NCBI GenBank assembly: GCA_026398895.1
Contig: JAPLRZ010000026.1
Coordinates: 1-40,866, forward strand
Length of the DNA: 40,866 bases
DNA from: Methylococcales bacterium
GTDB lineage: Bacteria > Pseudomonadota > Gammaproteobacteria > Methylococcales > Methylomonadaceae
Direction of reading: 5' to 3'
In this document: in pieces, positions 24,710-34,444 of the stretch
Layout of the letters: each line of letters begins with the position of its first letter
Numbering within the stretch: the first letter of the stretch is position 1
The notes under the pieces: model-generated
Told to the model about the DNA's origin: nothing
What the model saw: the letters and a program-made list of their open reading frames with translations, nothing else
The model's database searches: none
Position numbers and translations under genes: made by a program

Positions 24710-25104
24710 TGCAATGGACGGACGTGTGTAGCGTGTCGGATTTACAAGAAAATTCTGGCGTGTGTGCCTTGGTGAATGGCTTGCAAGTGGCTATTTTTTA
24801 TCTGCCCGCCGATGAACACGGTGTTTATGCCATTGGCAATTACGATCCTATCGGCAAAGCCAATGTGTTATCACGCGGCATCATTGGTGATATTAAAGGT
24901 CACAAAGTTGTTGCCTCGCCATTGTATAAACAACATTTCGACTTGCAAACAGGTACTTGTTTAGAAGATGAGTGGGTCACCGTGCCTGTTTATGCCTGCC
25001 AGATCGAGGGCGGCAGAGTTCAAGTCGATACTCGCTTAATCGCACCTTTACGGCAGCTAATCGAAACCAGCACCAATGCACAGCAAGAGGGAGTCAGCGC
25101 ATGA
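24709..25104 (+). CDS. nirD: nitrite reductase small subunit NirD
   Basis: Rieske-like fold partner of NirB, 131 residues. The fold is recognisable (GVCALVNGLQVAIFYLP, YAIGNYDPIGKANVLSRGIIGD, VASPLYKQHFDLQTGTCLED) but the Cys/His cluster ligands of true Rieske proteins are absent, as is normal for NirD. A slightly extended C-terminal tail follows. Start overlaps nirB by one base and the stop overlaps the phzF start (ATGA), so three genes are coupled. Confidence 0.95.
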   Translation: MQWTDVCSVSDLQENSGVCALVNGLQVAIFYLPADEHGVYAIGNYDPIGKANVLSRGIIGDIKGHKVVASPLYKQHFDLQTGTCLEDEWVTVPVYACQIEGGRVQVDTRLIAPLRQLIETSTNAQQEGVSA

Positions 25105-26027
25105 AGTACAATTATTATATTGCCGATGTGTTTACTAAAACTCTATTCAGCGGTGCGCAAATCGCGGTTTTCCCTAATGCAGAGGGTTTAAGTAAAACCC
25201 TTATGCAGTTAATCGCCAGAGAGTTAAATTTGTCGCAAACTGTGTTTGTGTGCCATCCCTATAAACAAAGCACTACGCGAGTGCTACATATATTTTCGCC
25301 GCACGATGAAATTAAATCTGCTGGGCATCCTGTGATTGCAACTGCCTTTGTATTGGCAAGCTGTGGCGAACTAATTTTAAGCCAACCCATTACCCCGATT
25401 TTTTTTGAACACAATGAAGGGGTAGTCGCAGTAAATATCACCGCTGATGAGAATGGCAAGCCAAGCTTTGTTCAGTTCAGCCGTAAAGTAACCGCTATTA
25501 TGGATCGATTTACCCCTAGCGATGAAGAATTGGCAAGATTTTTATCACTGCAAGTCTCAGAACTCGATCACAATAAATACGCGCCGCGTCTTGTTTCCTG
25601 CGGACTCCCCTATTTAATTACTCCAGTCTGGCAATATGAGAGTGTTAGAAAAGCCAGATTTAATGATGCCGCATGGAATCAATCCAGCGCACCACAAACC
25701 TCCGCACAAGAAATTTTATTATTTTCACCGAAAAACCCGTTTGCTGATGCTGATTTCAATGTGCGCTTATTGGGTTCGCGGATTGGTTTGCAGGAAGATC
25801 CACCTGTTGGTAATGCGATGGGCGCGTTTGCCGCTTATTTGTGTTCATTTGATTTTATGCAAAAAGGTACTTATACCTTTGCCGTTGATAGAGGTGATGC
25901 ACACAACCGCCGCAGTGTATTGAGCTTGGAAATGGATCATAAAGGTGAAGACACGCTGACTATCCGTGTCGGTGGCTCGGCGGTGATGGTGGCAGAAGGT
26001 GTGATGTCTGTTCCTGAACTGGAGTAA
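25101..26027 (+). CDS. PhzF family isomerase-like protein in the nitrate cluster
   Basis: 308 residues starting at 25101 (ATGA overlap with nirD); the frame is open further upstream inside nirD but that part is a shadow. The diaminopimelate-epimerase-like double fold is evident: YYIADVFTKTLFSGAQIAVFP at the start, SPHDEIKSAGHPVIATAFVL, and in the second half FSPKNPFADADFNVRLLGSR, DPPVGNAMGAFAAYL, FAVDRGDAHNRRSVLSLEM. In PhzF proteins the residue after NLS is a catalytic Glu (Glu45 in phenazine PhzF); here NLSQTVFV has Gln46. Chemistry may therefore differ or be lost. PhzF relatives act as isomerases or epimerases on varied substrates; why one is locked into a nirBD operon is unknown. Confidence 0.88.
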   Translation: MKYNYYIADVFTKTLFSGAQIAVFPNAEGLSKTLMQLIARELNLSQTVFVCHPYKQSTTRVLHIFSPHDEIKSAGHPVIATAFVLASCGELILSQPITPIFFEHNEGVVAVNITADENGKPSFVQFSRKVTAIMDRFTPSDEELARFLSLQVSELDHNKYAPRLVSCGLPYLITPVWQYESVRKARFNDAAWNQSSAPQTSAQEILLFSPKNPFADADFNVRLLGSRIGLQEDPPVGNAMGAFAAYLCSFDFMQKGTYTFAVDRGDAHNRRSVLSLEMDHKGEDTLTIRVGGSAVMVAEGVMSVPELE

Positions 26028-26078
26028 AACAGCTTTAGCTGTTTTATTTAGAGCAATAGCTAAAGCTATTGGACTCCT
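26026..26078 (+). repeat. dispersed palindrome family C, copy 2 / possible terminator
   Basis: AAAACAGCTTTAGCTGTTTT (26026-26045), beginning within the phzF stop codon, is a perfect palindrome followed by ATTTA and then by CAATAGCTAAAGCTATTG (26054-26071). The first could stop or weaken transcription between phzF and nasA. Confidence 0.65.
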
Positions 26079-26099
26079 GTTTTTTTGATTGAAAAACTT

Positions 26100-28736
26100 A
26101 TGACTAAAACCATTTTAACCACCTGTCCTTACTGCGGCGTAGGCTGTGGCATTAGCGCGACAGTCTATGAAGATCAACGTCAAATCAAAATTAACGGCGA
26201 TCACAGTCATCCCGCTAATTTTGGGCGGTTGTGTTCTAAAGGTTCAGCATTGGGCGACACCGTTGAGTTAAAAGGCAGATTATTACAGCCGCAAGTGTAT
26301 GGACGGGAAACTGATTGGATAGAAGCACTTGATTTAGTGGCGGATTCGTTTAAGGCTGTCATTAAAAAATACGGTGCCGATGCCGTGGCGTTTTATGGTT
26401 CAGGTCAGTTATTAACCGAAGATTATTATGTCGCTAACAAGCTGATGAAAGGCTTTATCGGTAGCGGCAATATGGATACTAATAGCCGCTTGTGTATGTC
26501 CTCTTCTGTGGCAGGACACAAACGCGCGTTCGGTTCAGATACCGTGCCGAACTGTTATGAAGATTACGAACACGCAGAACTAATTATTCTGATTGGCTCG
26601 AATACTGCGTGGTGTCATCCTGTCAGTTTTCAACGGATATGTGCCGCGAAAGAAGCCAATCCTGCCTTAAAAATTGTCGTTATCGACCCGCGCCGTACTG
26701 CCAGTTGTGATATTGCTGATTTGCATCTACCGCTAGCCAGTGGCAGTGATGCGTGGTTGTTTAATGGTTTGTTGTCTTATCTTTATGAACATGACGCACT
26801 GGACTCGGCTTATATTGAAGCCCATACCGAAGGTTTTATTGAATCTAGAGACTCGATAAATAACGTCTCTACCGTACAAGTCGCTGAACACTGCCAGTTG
26901 AACGCCGAAGACGTACAACAATTTTATGATTGGTTCGTTCATACCGACAAAGTATTAAGCTTGTACAGTCAAGGCATTAATCAATCGTCGTCTGGAACTG
27001 ACAAAGTCAACGCCATTATTAACTGCCATCTCGCCACAGGAAAGCTAGGCAAAGTGGGTAGCGGTGCATTGTCTTTAACAGGACAACCCAATGCAATGGG
27101 CGGGCGGGAAGTTGGTGGCATGGCGAATCAACTCGCCGCGCACATTGAATTTTCTGACGTGGATAAAGTCGCCCGTTTTTGGAACGCGCCACATACAACA
27201 AAAAAAGCAGGATTAACGGCGGTTGAATTATTCGATGCCATTCATGAGGGCAAAATTAAAGCCGTGTGGATTATGGGAACTAATCCCGTCGTCAGTTTGC
27301 CCAATGCCGACAAAGTCAAACAAGCCTTGCAAGGTTGTGAATTTGTCGTCGTTTCCGATTGTATCGCTAACACGGACACCACCGCCTTAGCTCATGTCTT
27401 ATTACCCGCACAAGGTTGGAGTGAAAAAGACGGCACAGTAACAAACTCCGAACGACGTATTTCACGACAACGGGCGTTATTTAAACCTGCTGGGGCAGCA
27501 AAACCTGATTGGTGGATAATTACGCAAATAGCGCGGCGCATGGGTTTTGAAACTGAGTTTAATTATCAAAATCCTGTGGATATTTTCCGTGAACACGCTG
27601 CGTTATCAGGTTTTGAAAATAACGGGCAACGGGATTTTGATATATCGGCTTATGCGGAAATTAGCGCGACTGAGTACGACCAATTTCAGCCTACACAATG
27701 GCCTGTTAATGCAGCTTATCCACAAGGCAGAGCGAGGATGTTTGCCGATGGGCAGTTTTTTACACCGTCGGGTAAAGCGCGGTTTATTGCCGTCACACCG
27801 CGTCCACCCGTTAATCAACCCACTGCCGATTATCCGTTAATTTTAAATACGGGGCGATTGCGTGACCAATGGCATACCATGACCCGCACAGCGTTAGCGG
27901 CAAAATTGAATCAGCATAAACCTGAGCCATTTGTTGAAATTCATCCCAACGATGCCACGCACTACGGTTTACAGGCGAATGGTTTGGCACACCTTGAAAG
28001 CCAATGGGGTTCGATGATTGCCCGCGTGCAACTGACTGAAAATAAGCTAGGCAGTGTGTTTGTTCCTATGCACTGGACAGAACAATACGCCAGTCATGGA
28101 CGTATGGGCGCGTTAGTGAATCCTGTCGTTGATCCAATTTCCAAACAACCTGAAAGCAAACATACACCTGTGCGTATTCGACCATACACACCTGTGTGGC
28201 AAGGTTTTATTCTATCGCGCCGCGAGTTAAAAATAACCGACGTTGACTATTGGATAAAAAGCAAAGGTGATGGATTTTATCGCTATGAATTAGCTGGGGA
28301 CACGCTACCTGACGATTGGCGCGATTATGTTAGAAAAAATTTGTGCAATAGCACGGCTGAAAATCCGCAATGGCAAGACTATCAAGATACCGCAAAAGGT
28401 GTTTACCGCGCCGCACGATTGCTTGATGAGCAACTGGAATCCGTGATATTTATCGCTGCCGACCATCATCTACCTGAGCGTAGCTGGTTGAGTATGTTGT
28501 GTGCTAAAGCCGAATTGACCAAAGCAGAACGCATGGCATTGTTGACAGGTAGCCCGCCTGTAGGGGGTGCGGATGTCGGTGCGATACTCTGTGCGTGTTT
28601 TAATGTTGGTGAAAAAACCATACTAGCCGTGATTAAAGAACAAGGCTTAACCACCCATCAACAAGTGGGACAGTGTTTGAAAGCAGGAACGAATTGCGGT
28701 TCTTGTATTCCTGAAATTAAAGCCTTGTTTGAATAA
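26100..28736 (+). CDS. nasA: assimilatory nitrate reductase catalytic subunit NasA
   Basis: Reduces nitrate to nitrite with a Mo-bis-MGD cofactor. 878 residues from ATG at 26100; a TTG five codons earlier is possible. Order of parts: N-terminal [4Fe-4S] CPYCGVGCG ... CSKG, molybdopterin oxidoreductase domains (DTNSRLCMSSSVAGHKRAFG with the region contacting Mo, NAMGGREVGGMANQLAAH, MGTNPVVSLP), MGD-binding domain (PLILNTGRLRDQWHTMTRTA) and a C-terminal BFD-like [2Fe-2S] domain (CACFNVGEKTI ... GTNCGSC). The last domain is the electron entry site used with an NAD(P)H-linked flavoprotein, which the next gene probably supplies. No nitrate transporter is in the window. Confidence 0.96.
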   Translation: MTKTILTTCPYCGVGCGISATVYEDQRQIKINGDHSHPANFGRLCSKGSALGDTVELKGRLLQPQVYGRETDWIEALDLVADSFKAVIKKYGADAVAFYGSGQLLTEDYYVANKLMKGFIGSGNMDTNSRLCMSSSVAGHKRAFGSDTVPNCYEDYEHAELIILIGSNTAWCHPVSFQRICAAKEANPALKIVVIDPRRTASCDIADLHLPLASGSDAWLFNGLLSYLYEHDALDSAYIEAHTEGFIESRDSINNVSTVQVAEHCQLNAEDVQQFYDWFVHTDKVLSLYSQGINQSSSGTDKVNAIINCHLATGKLGKVGSGALSLTGQPNAMGGREVGGMANQLAAHIEFSDVDKVARFWNAPHTTKKAGLTAVELFDAIHEGKIKAVWIMGTNPVVSLPNADKVKQALQGCEFVVVSDCIANTDTTALAHVLLPAQGWSEKDGTVTNSERRISRQRALFKPAGAAKPDWWIITQIARRMGFETEFNYQNPVDIFREHAALSGFENNGQRDFDISAYAEISATEYDQFQPTQWPVNAAYPQGRARMFADGQFFTPSGKARFIAVTPRPPVNQPTADYPLILNTGRLRDQWHTMTRTALAAKLNQHKPEPFVEIHPNDATHYGLQANGLAHLESQWGSMIARVQLTENKLGSVFVPMHWTEQYASHGRMGALVNPVVDPISKQPESKHTPVRIRPYTPVWQGFILSRRELKITDVDYWIKSKGDGFYRYELAGDTLPDDWRDYVRKNLCNSTAENPQWQDYQDTAKGVYRAARLLDEQLESVIFIAADHHLPERSWLSMLCAKAELTKAERMALLTGSPPVGGADVGAILCACFNVGEKTILAVIKEQGLTTHQQVGQCLKAGTNCGSCIPEIKALFE

Positions 28737-28740
28737 CACT

Positions 28741-29988
28741 ATGCACAATAAAAAACAAAAATTAGTCGTCATCGGTAATGGCATGGCAGGAATGCGCACC
28801 ATTGAAGAACTACTCAGTGCCGCACCTGAACAATACGATATTACCGTATTCGGCGCAGAACCTTACGGAAACTACAACCGTATCATGTTATCAGCGGTGT
28901 TGGCGGGTGATAAAACCATTGAAGACATCGTGATTAACAACCGTCAATGGTATATCGATAACCATATCACCCTCCATGCAGGTGAATCCAAAGCGGTAAT
29001 AAGCATTGAACGCGGACTTCAAAAAGTCATTGCCAAAGATGGTACAACCGCTGATTACGATCGCTTACTCATTGCCACAGGATCAAAAGCCGTCGTACCC
29101 GATGTGACAGGCTGTGACTTAGATGGTGTGATTAGTTTTCGCGATATTGTCGATGTCAATAAAATGTTAGCTTATAGCCGTAGCCATAAAAAAGCCGTGG
29201 TGTTAGGCGGCGGTTTATTAGGCTTGGAAGCCGCGAATGGTTTAGTATTACGCGGCATGGATGTCACCGTGATTCATAACCACGACGTGTTATTAAATCG
29301 GCAAATGGATAAACCTGCGGGGCTGTTGCTACAAACAGAGTTAGAGAAAAAAGGCATCAAATTCAAAATGGCGGCAAAACTCAAGTGTTTGCTTGGTGAT
29401 GCCAATAAACACATTACTACAGTGAGTTTTGAAGACGGTAGTGAGTTGGACTGTGATTTATTCATTATGGCAATTGGTGTGCGCCCTAACATAATCCTCG
29501 CAAAACGAGCGGGACTGTATTGTGAGCGTGGCATAGTCGTCAATGACACCCTACAAAGTTACGACCCCAGTATTTACGCAGTCGGTGAATGTATTCAACA
29601 TCGCGGTGATACTTTTGGCTTAGTCGCACCGCTGTTTGAACAAGCAAAAGTCTGTGCCAATCACCTTAGCGCACACGGCGTAGCAGAATATATTACCTTG
29701 CCCACCGCCACTAAACTCAAAGTCACAGGCATTCATTTATTTTCCATCGGTGACATTCAAGGCGATAAACAGTGCGAAAGCCTATGTTTTTCAGACTCAG
29801 CACTGGGTATTTATAAAAAGCTGGTACTGAAAGACGATAAGCTGGTAGGTGCTGTGTTATATGGTGATACAGCGGACGGTGTTTGGTATCAACAATTACT
29901 GGAGCAAGAAACTAATATCAGCGTGTTAAGAGATGGATTAATTTTTGGCAAAATTTACTCTTCAAACACGTCAAATTGGGTAATATAA
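28741..29988 (+). CDS. FAD/NAD(P)H oxidoreductase, probable NasB-type electron donor of nitrate reductase
   Basis: 415 residues from MHNKKQKLVVIGNGMAG (ATG at 28741, 4 bp after nasA; a TTG at 28729 would overlap nasA). Pyridine nucleotide-disulfide oxidoreductase fold: FAD motif VVIGNGMAGMRT, LLIATGSKAVVP, NAD motif AVVLGGGLLGLEAANGL, and IYAVGECIQHRGDTFGLVAP. It resembles the first 400 residues of NirB but has no BFD or sirohaem part. By position and type it transfers electrons from NAD(P)H to NasA, as NasB does in Klebsiella. The last gene of the cluster; nothing on the plus strand follows for 500 bp. Confidence 0.88.
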   Translation: MHNKKQKLVVIGNGMAGMRTIEELLSAAPEQYDITVFGAEPYGNYNRIMLSAVLAGDKTIEDIVINNRQWYIDNHITLHAGESKAVISIERGLQKVIAKDGTTADYDRLLIATGSKAVVPDVTGCDLDGVISFRDIVDVNKMLAYSRSHKKAVVLGGGLLGLEAANGLVLRGMDVTVIHNHDVLLNRQMDKPAGLLLQTELEKKGIKFKMAAKLKCLLGDANKHITTVSFEDGSELDCDLFIMAIGVRPNIILAKRAGLYCERGIVVNDTLQSYDPSIYAVGECIQHRGDTFGLVAPLFEQAKVCANHLSAHGVAEYITLPTATKLKVTGIHLFSIGDIQGDKQCESLCFSDSALGIYKKLVLKDDKLVGAVLYGDTADGVWYQQLLEQETNISVLRDGLIFGKIYSSNTSNWVI

Positions 29989-29999
29989 GCGTAACAACC

Positions 30000-30227
30000 T
30001 CCATTCCTTTGTGCGGGGAACACTATTTTTGGCATAAACCGTGTGAGCCAGATTTGTCTTTGTGAATCCTGCATAGAACACAAAATACCCATTCCGCCTC
30101 GTTTTCCTGAACCTTGACGAGACCAGCGTAGTTTTCTTACGTCTTGCGTACCTTGTACAACGTCGCCTTGTTTTGGATTTTTCTAATGTTGCTTTGGCAA
30201 CATCAATGCCGTGTGAAATGTTGTCAT
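30000..30227 (-). pseudogene. RelE/HigB-type toxin remnant
   Basis: Minus-strand reading from ATG at 30227: a stop after 14 codons, then NPKQGDVVQGTQDVRKLRWS and RQGSGKRGG, the core of RelE/HigB mRNA interferases (GDVIxGTGGxRKxRW..GxGKxGG). After a frameshift it continues ...LAHTVYAKNSVPR, matching the family's YAKNE end. At least one nonsense codon and one frameshift show decay. No antitoxin is next to it; nasA-cluster DNA follows. Confidence 0.75.
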
Positions 30228-30513
30228 AAAAAGCCTCTATAATCTACCTTGTGAATGCTGGCTGTCGGTGAACCGCGCCGATGATACTGTTCGATTGTTG
30301 GTTAAAAGTAGTCACTGCTGCATCATCTACGAGTCGGCTTTATCAGTCCAAGGGCGCAAGCGGTATCCAGTGACTTTTCCCTGAGTCTTGCTCTCAGGTG
30401 AAACTATAATACAAGGGTGCAATATAGCTTGCGTATTGCACCTTATGGAATGTTGTCATTCGGCGGATTACGCTATCGCTAATCCACCCTACTCGTTGTA
30501 CAGATTTACACGC
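30228..30513. other. intergenic region with hairpin and repeat
   Basis: Contains GGTGCAATA (30416-30424) pairing with TATTGCACC (30434-30442), a likely terminator for fhcB on the minus strand, and a palindromic GCGGATTACGCTATCGCTAA TCCACC unit (about 30472-30495). The part 30230-30410 shows no gene I can support. Confidence 0.55.
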
Positions 30514-31770
30514 CTATATTGCCTGTTCAATAGCGTTTAATACATCTGCTGTGCTGGGCAAGCCTGAGTCTCTGAGTTTTTTCAAGCGTATCGCTACTAC
30601 GTTATCCATGCGGTAGGCATGACCTGCGTGGTCAATTCCTGGTGTACCGACAGGGATAAAGACATCGGGTTCTTTGGTAAAGGTCATGCCTGAGCGTCCA
30701 ATGACGATGGTAGGCAAGTCGGTTTGTGGCGGTACGGCGTTGCTGTTAAAGGCGTGTACCCAGATTAAGGAATCGGCTTCACCGTCTGCGATGAGTTGTT
30801 TGCTGTCGTTTAAAAACGGATCATATTCGGGATAGCCGCGACTAAAGCGGGTTCTGGCAGGATAGCCAGTTGTCCAGCCACAGACTTGGTTGGCGGTTTG
30901 ATCACCTTCTTTACCTGCAAGCGGTAAACCCGAACAGCGTGTGGTATTGTTTAAGTCTTTAATCATTTCGGACAACATCTGTACGGTCAATTCAGCTTGA
31001 CGGTAAGCTAATGCGCCTGCTGCCCATGTGATTACGCCGTAGCTTGCGGCTTTGAATGTGTCGGCAATGCTTTGTAAATCGGCTACCGCTATGCCGCAAA
31101 TAGAGGTGGCGCGTATCGGACGACCTTTGACCAAGGCTCTTAATACGGCGATCACTTCGGGTAAGTCGGTGGTTTCGCATTCAAAAATCTGCGCTTTTTT
31201 ACCGTTGGGTGAGGTGGATAAATCGCCAGAGGGGGCTTTACCTAAGTAAATAATGTCGCGTTGTTGCGTGTCGTCAATGAACATCGCTTCTGTATTCCAG
31301 ATATAACGCTCAAAAAAACGCGGTGCGAAGGCTTCTAAATCTGTACCGACCACTAGCAATACATCGCAACGATTTTTAACTTCTGCCAGCGTGGTGTTCA
31401 TCCAGCCTGAATCTTGCAGAGCCAGAAAGTTATTGCGTGCGCCTGTAAAATTGATGTTATCGACCACTGCACCAATGCGGTCAGCCAAGGCTAATAAACC
31501 ACGCATTCCATTAACATCGGTTGCACAGCCGCCAATAACTGGGAGTTTGGTGTTTTTTAACAGGCTGGCGGCGTGTGCGACTGCCTCTGCTAAACTGACG
31601 GCTTGCCCTGCAACACGCGGGCTGGTGTCGGTGATGGCTTGCTCAAATAATGGGGTGTTGACGGCACAGCCGTTTTCCAGCACTTTTAGGGTTGTGCCGT
31701 CTACTTGAATACGCAAGTCATCGGTGCCGATACCGCAAAAAGGGCTAGGTACTTCGGTTATTTCAATCAT
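30514..31770 (-). CDS. fhcB: formylmethanofuran dehydrogenase/formyltransferase-hydrolase subunit B (FhcB)
   Basis: Subunit of the Fhc complex that turns formyl-tetrahydromethanopterin into formate in methylotrophs. 418 residues. Recognisable blocks: FCGIGTDDLRI at the start, PVIGGCATDVNGMRGLLALADRIGAV, FTGARNNFLALQDSGWMNTTLAEV, DVLLVVGTDLEAFAPRFFERY, and TTRCSGLPLAGKEGDQTANQV followed by GWTTGYPARTRFSRGYPEYDP. The N-terminus has a single Cys (12) where archaeal FwdB has a CxxCxxxC cluster motif, consistent with the known loss of the metal cofactor in methylotroph FhcB. fhcA, fhcC and fhcD are not adjacent, which is unusual because these usually form one operon. The gene stands alone between the nas cluster and hemerythrins. 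Confidence 0.9.
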   Translation of the reverse strand: MIEITEVPSPFCGIGTDDLRIQVDGTTLKVLENGCAVNTPLFEQAITDTSPRVAGQAVSLAEAVAHAASLLKNTKLPVIGGCATDVNGMRGLLALADRIGAVVDNINFTGARNNFLALQDSGWMNTTLAEVKNRCDVLLVVGTDLEAFAPRFFERYIWNTEAMFIDDTQQRDIIYLGKAPSGDLSTSPNGKKAQIFECETTDLPEVIAVLRALVKGRPIRATSICGIAVADLQSIADTFKAASYGVITWAAGALAYRQAELTVQMLSEMIKDLNNTTRCSGLPLAGKEGDQTANQVCGWTTGYPARTRFSRGYPEYDPFLNDSKQLIADGEADSLIWVHAFNSNAVPPQTDLPTIVIGRSGMTFTKEPDVFIPVGTPGIDHAGHAYRMDNVVAIRLKKLRDSGLPSTADVLNAIEQAI

Positions 31771-31867
31771 GGAGTTGTCCTGTATGAGTCACTTATAATT
31801 CTGGGTTTATTGTGACAGATAGGCAGGAAAACGTGCAATGAAATCCTGCAAGGATAGCAGGAGTGAA

Positions 31868-31916
31868 ATAACTTTAACTATTTTTCAATAGCTGAAACTA
31901 TTTACTCCTGTGTTTT
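31868..31916. repeat. dispersed palindrome family C, degenerate copy 3
   Basis: ATAACTTTAACTATTTTT followed by CAATAGCTGAAACTATTT (31886-31903) and ACTCCTG, the same order as in the copies at 21938-21981 and 26026-26078 but with several mismatches. It lies between fhcB and the hemerythrin genes. Confidence 0.55.
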
Positions 31917-31925
31917 TAATAGGGC

Positions 31926-32381
31926 TTAACCCCAAATTTTACCCAGCCAAGATTTTTTGCCCCACGAGCTTTTAACACCTTGTTTAATAAGAAAAGGTGC
32001 ATATTGCTTGTCTTCTTGGAGAATATGGTTGGTTAGCCATTTTTTTAGGAACAGCAATAACTCGCTATTAACGGCTAGACCTTGCTTGATTTTTTTCTGA
32101 AGCTCTAACACTTGTGCTTTTAAATCGGCGTGGTGACCCATGTGCGTATCTATGGCTGGATAATCAAAGATACGAAATAAACTTTCTTCAACAGCAAAAT
32201 GCACTATCGTGTATTGAATAAGTTCGTCTAAAATTTCCTCAGTTACACCGATGGCTGCTTGATTAATAATGGTTTCATCAAACAGACGATTGATTAAATT
32301 AATCAACACCTTATGTTGCTCGTCAATTTCTTGAATGCCAACACTTAACCCCTCTGTCCATTCTACAAATGGCTTTGCCAT
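31926..32381 (-). CDS. bacteriohemerythrin 1
   Basis: O2-binding di-iron protein of 151 residues from MAKPFVEWTEGLSVGI; the frame opens 10 codons earlier without a ribosome site, whereas AGGAGAAA stands before this Met. Ligands are in place: His in IDEQHKVLINL, HFAVEE (His and Glu), HHADLK (His pair), and NHILQEDKQYAPF (His and Asp). C-terminal extension GVKSSWGKKSWLGKIWG is shared with the neighbour. Bacteriohemerythrin in Methylococcus is thought to feed O2 to particulate methane monooxygenase; the same role here is plausible. It lies 42 bp after its paralogue on the same strand. Confidence 0.95.
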   Translation of the reverse strand: MAKPFVEWTEGLSVGIQEIDEQHKVLINLINRLFDETIINQAAIGVTEEILDELIQYTIVHFAVEESLFRIFDYPAIDTHMGHHADLKAQVLELQKKIKQGLAVNSELLLFLKKWLTNHILQEDKQYAPFLIKQGVKSSWGKKSWLGKIWG

Positions 32382-32423
32382 AAATTTCTCCTGATAATAT
32401 TTATAGTGCATTAAAACTTAGGT

Positions 32424-32891
32424 TTACTTGCTTCTCTTCCAGATTTTGCCTAACCAAGACCGCTCTGCCCATGAGCTTTTAACACCTTGGCTAAGAAGAA
32501 AAGGGGCGTATAGTTTATCTTCCTGAAGAATATGGTTGGTTAACCATCTTTTCAAAAACATAAGTAATTCGGTATTGAGGGAGGCTTCACCTTGTTTGAC
32601 CTTTTTCTGAATATCCAACACTTGTGCTTTTAATTCATCATGATGACGCGTGTGTGTTTCAGTTGCTGGATAATGAAAAATACGAAATAAACTTTCTTCT
32701 ACGGCAAAATGAATCACCGTATATTCGATGAGTTCGTGTAAAATTTCCTCCATTACCGCACTGGTACCCGCTTGATGAACAACGGTTTCATCAAACAGAC
32801 GATTAACTAAATTGACCAAGACTTTATGTTGCTCATCAATTTCCTCAATACCCACACTTAATTCATCTGACCACTCTACAAAATTTGTCAT
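32424..32891 (-). CDS. bacteriohemerythrin 2
   Basis: 155-residue paralogue of the next gene, starting MTNFVEWSDELSVGIEEID (GAAGGGTT upstream); the longer frame to 32963 lacks support. Same di-iron ligand set: DEQHKVLVNL, HFAVEE, RHHDELK, NHILQEDKLYAPF. It differs by a two-residue insertion near HQAGTSAVMEE and a basic KRSK tail. The tandem arrangement and near-identical tails point to a local duplication. Roles would be O2 transfer or storage in the cytosol. Confidence 0.95.
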   Translation of the reverse strand: MTNFVEWSDELSVGIEEIDEQHKVLVNLVNRLFDETVVHQAGTSAVMEEILHELIEYTVIHFAVEESLFRIFHYPATETHTRHHDELKAQVLDIQKKVKQGEASLNTELLMFLKRWLTNHILQEDKLYAPFLLSQGVKSSWAERSWLGKIWKRSK

Positions 32892-33025
32892 AACCCTTCT
32901 CCAAATGCTGTTTATCAATTGGTTGATGCTATTTTCATAGCCAGTAAAGATTACCGCATTCAAGGTGAAGATACACTATAAAATAGTGGTGGTTATCACT
33001 GTTTTTTAAATTTTTATAAAGGTAA

Positions 33026-34309
<1,284 letters not shown>

Positions 34310-34444
34310 TAAAAAACCTGTCAGTTTTCAGCTATCAGCTCGCGGAATTCGAGCTTTTTATGATGACATTACGCGCTACGCAGCCCATTTTACGTTACAT
34401 CAATTTTAAAAAAATGGGTGCGTAACATCAGTGAATAACCGTTT
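34310..34444. repeat. imperfect inverted repeat after serS
   Basis: TGATGACATTACGCGCTACG then CAGCCCATTTT..., facing AAAAATGGGTGCGTAACATC A, form an imperfect palindrome (about 34360-34430) that can fold as a terminator between the convergent serS and lipoprotein genes. Confidence 0.45.

Noticed and set aside
24972..25100. Upstream extension of the PhzF frame inside nirD
   Set aside because: It is an out-of-frame shadow of nirD with Arg/Ser-rich composition; the ATGA overlap gives a normal start.
30010..30035. GTGCGGGGAACAC resembling half of a type I-E CRISPR repeat
   Set aside because: Single occurrence, no spacers or repeat units, and the bases fall in the decayed RelE-type coding sequence.
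32905..32925. Possible FNR site (ATCAA-N4-TTGAT) before the hemerythrins
   Set aside because: The half-sites are in the reverse order to the FNR consensus TTGAT-N4-ATCAA.
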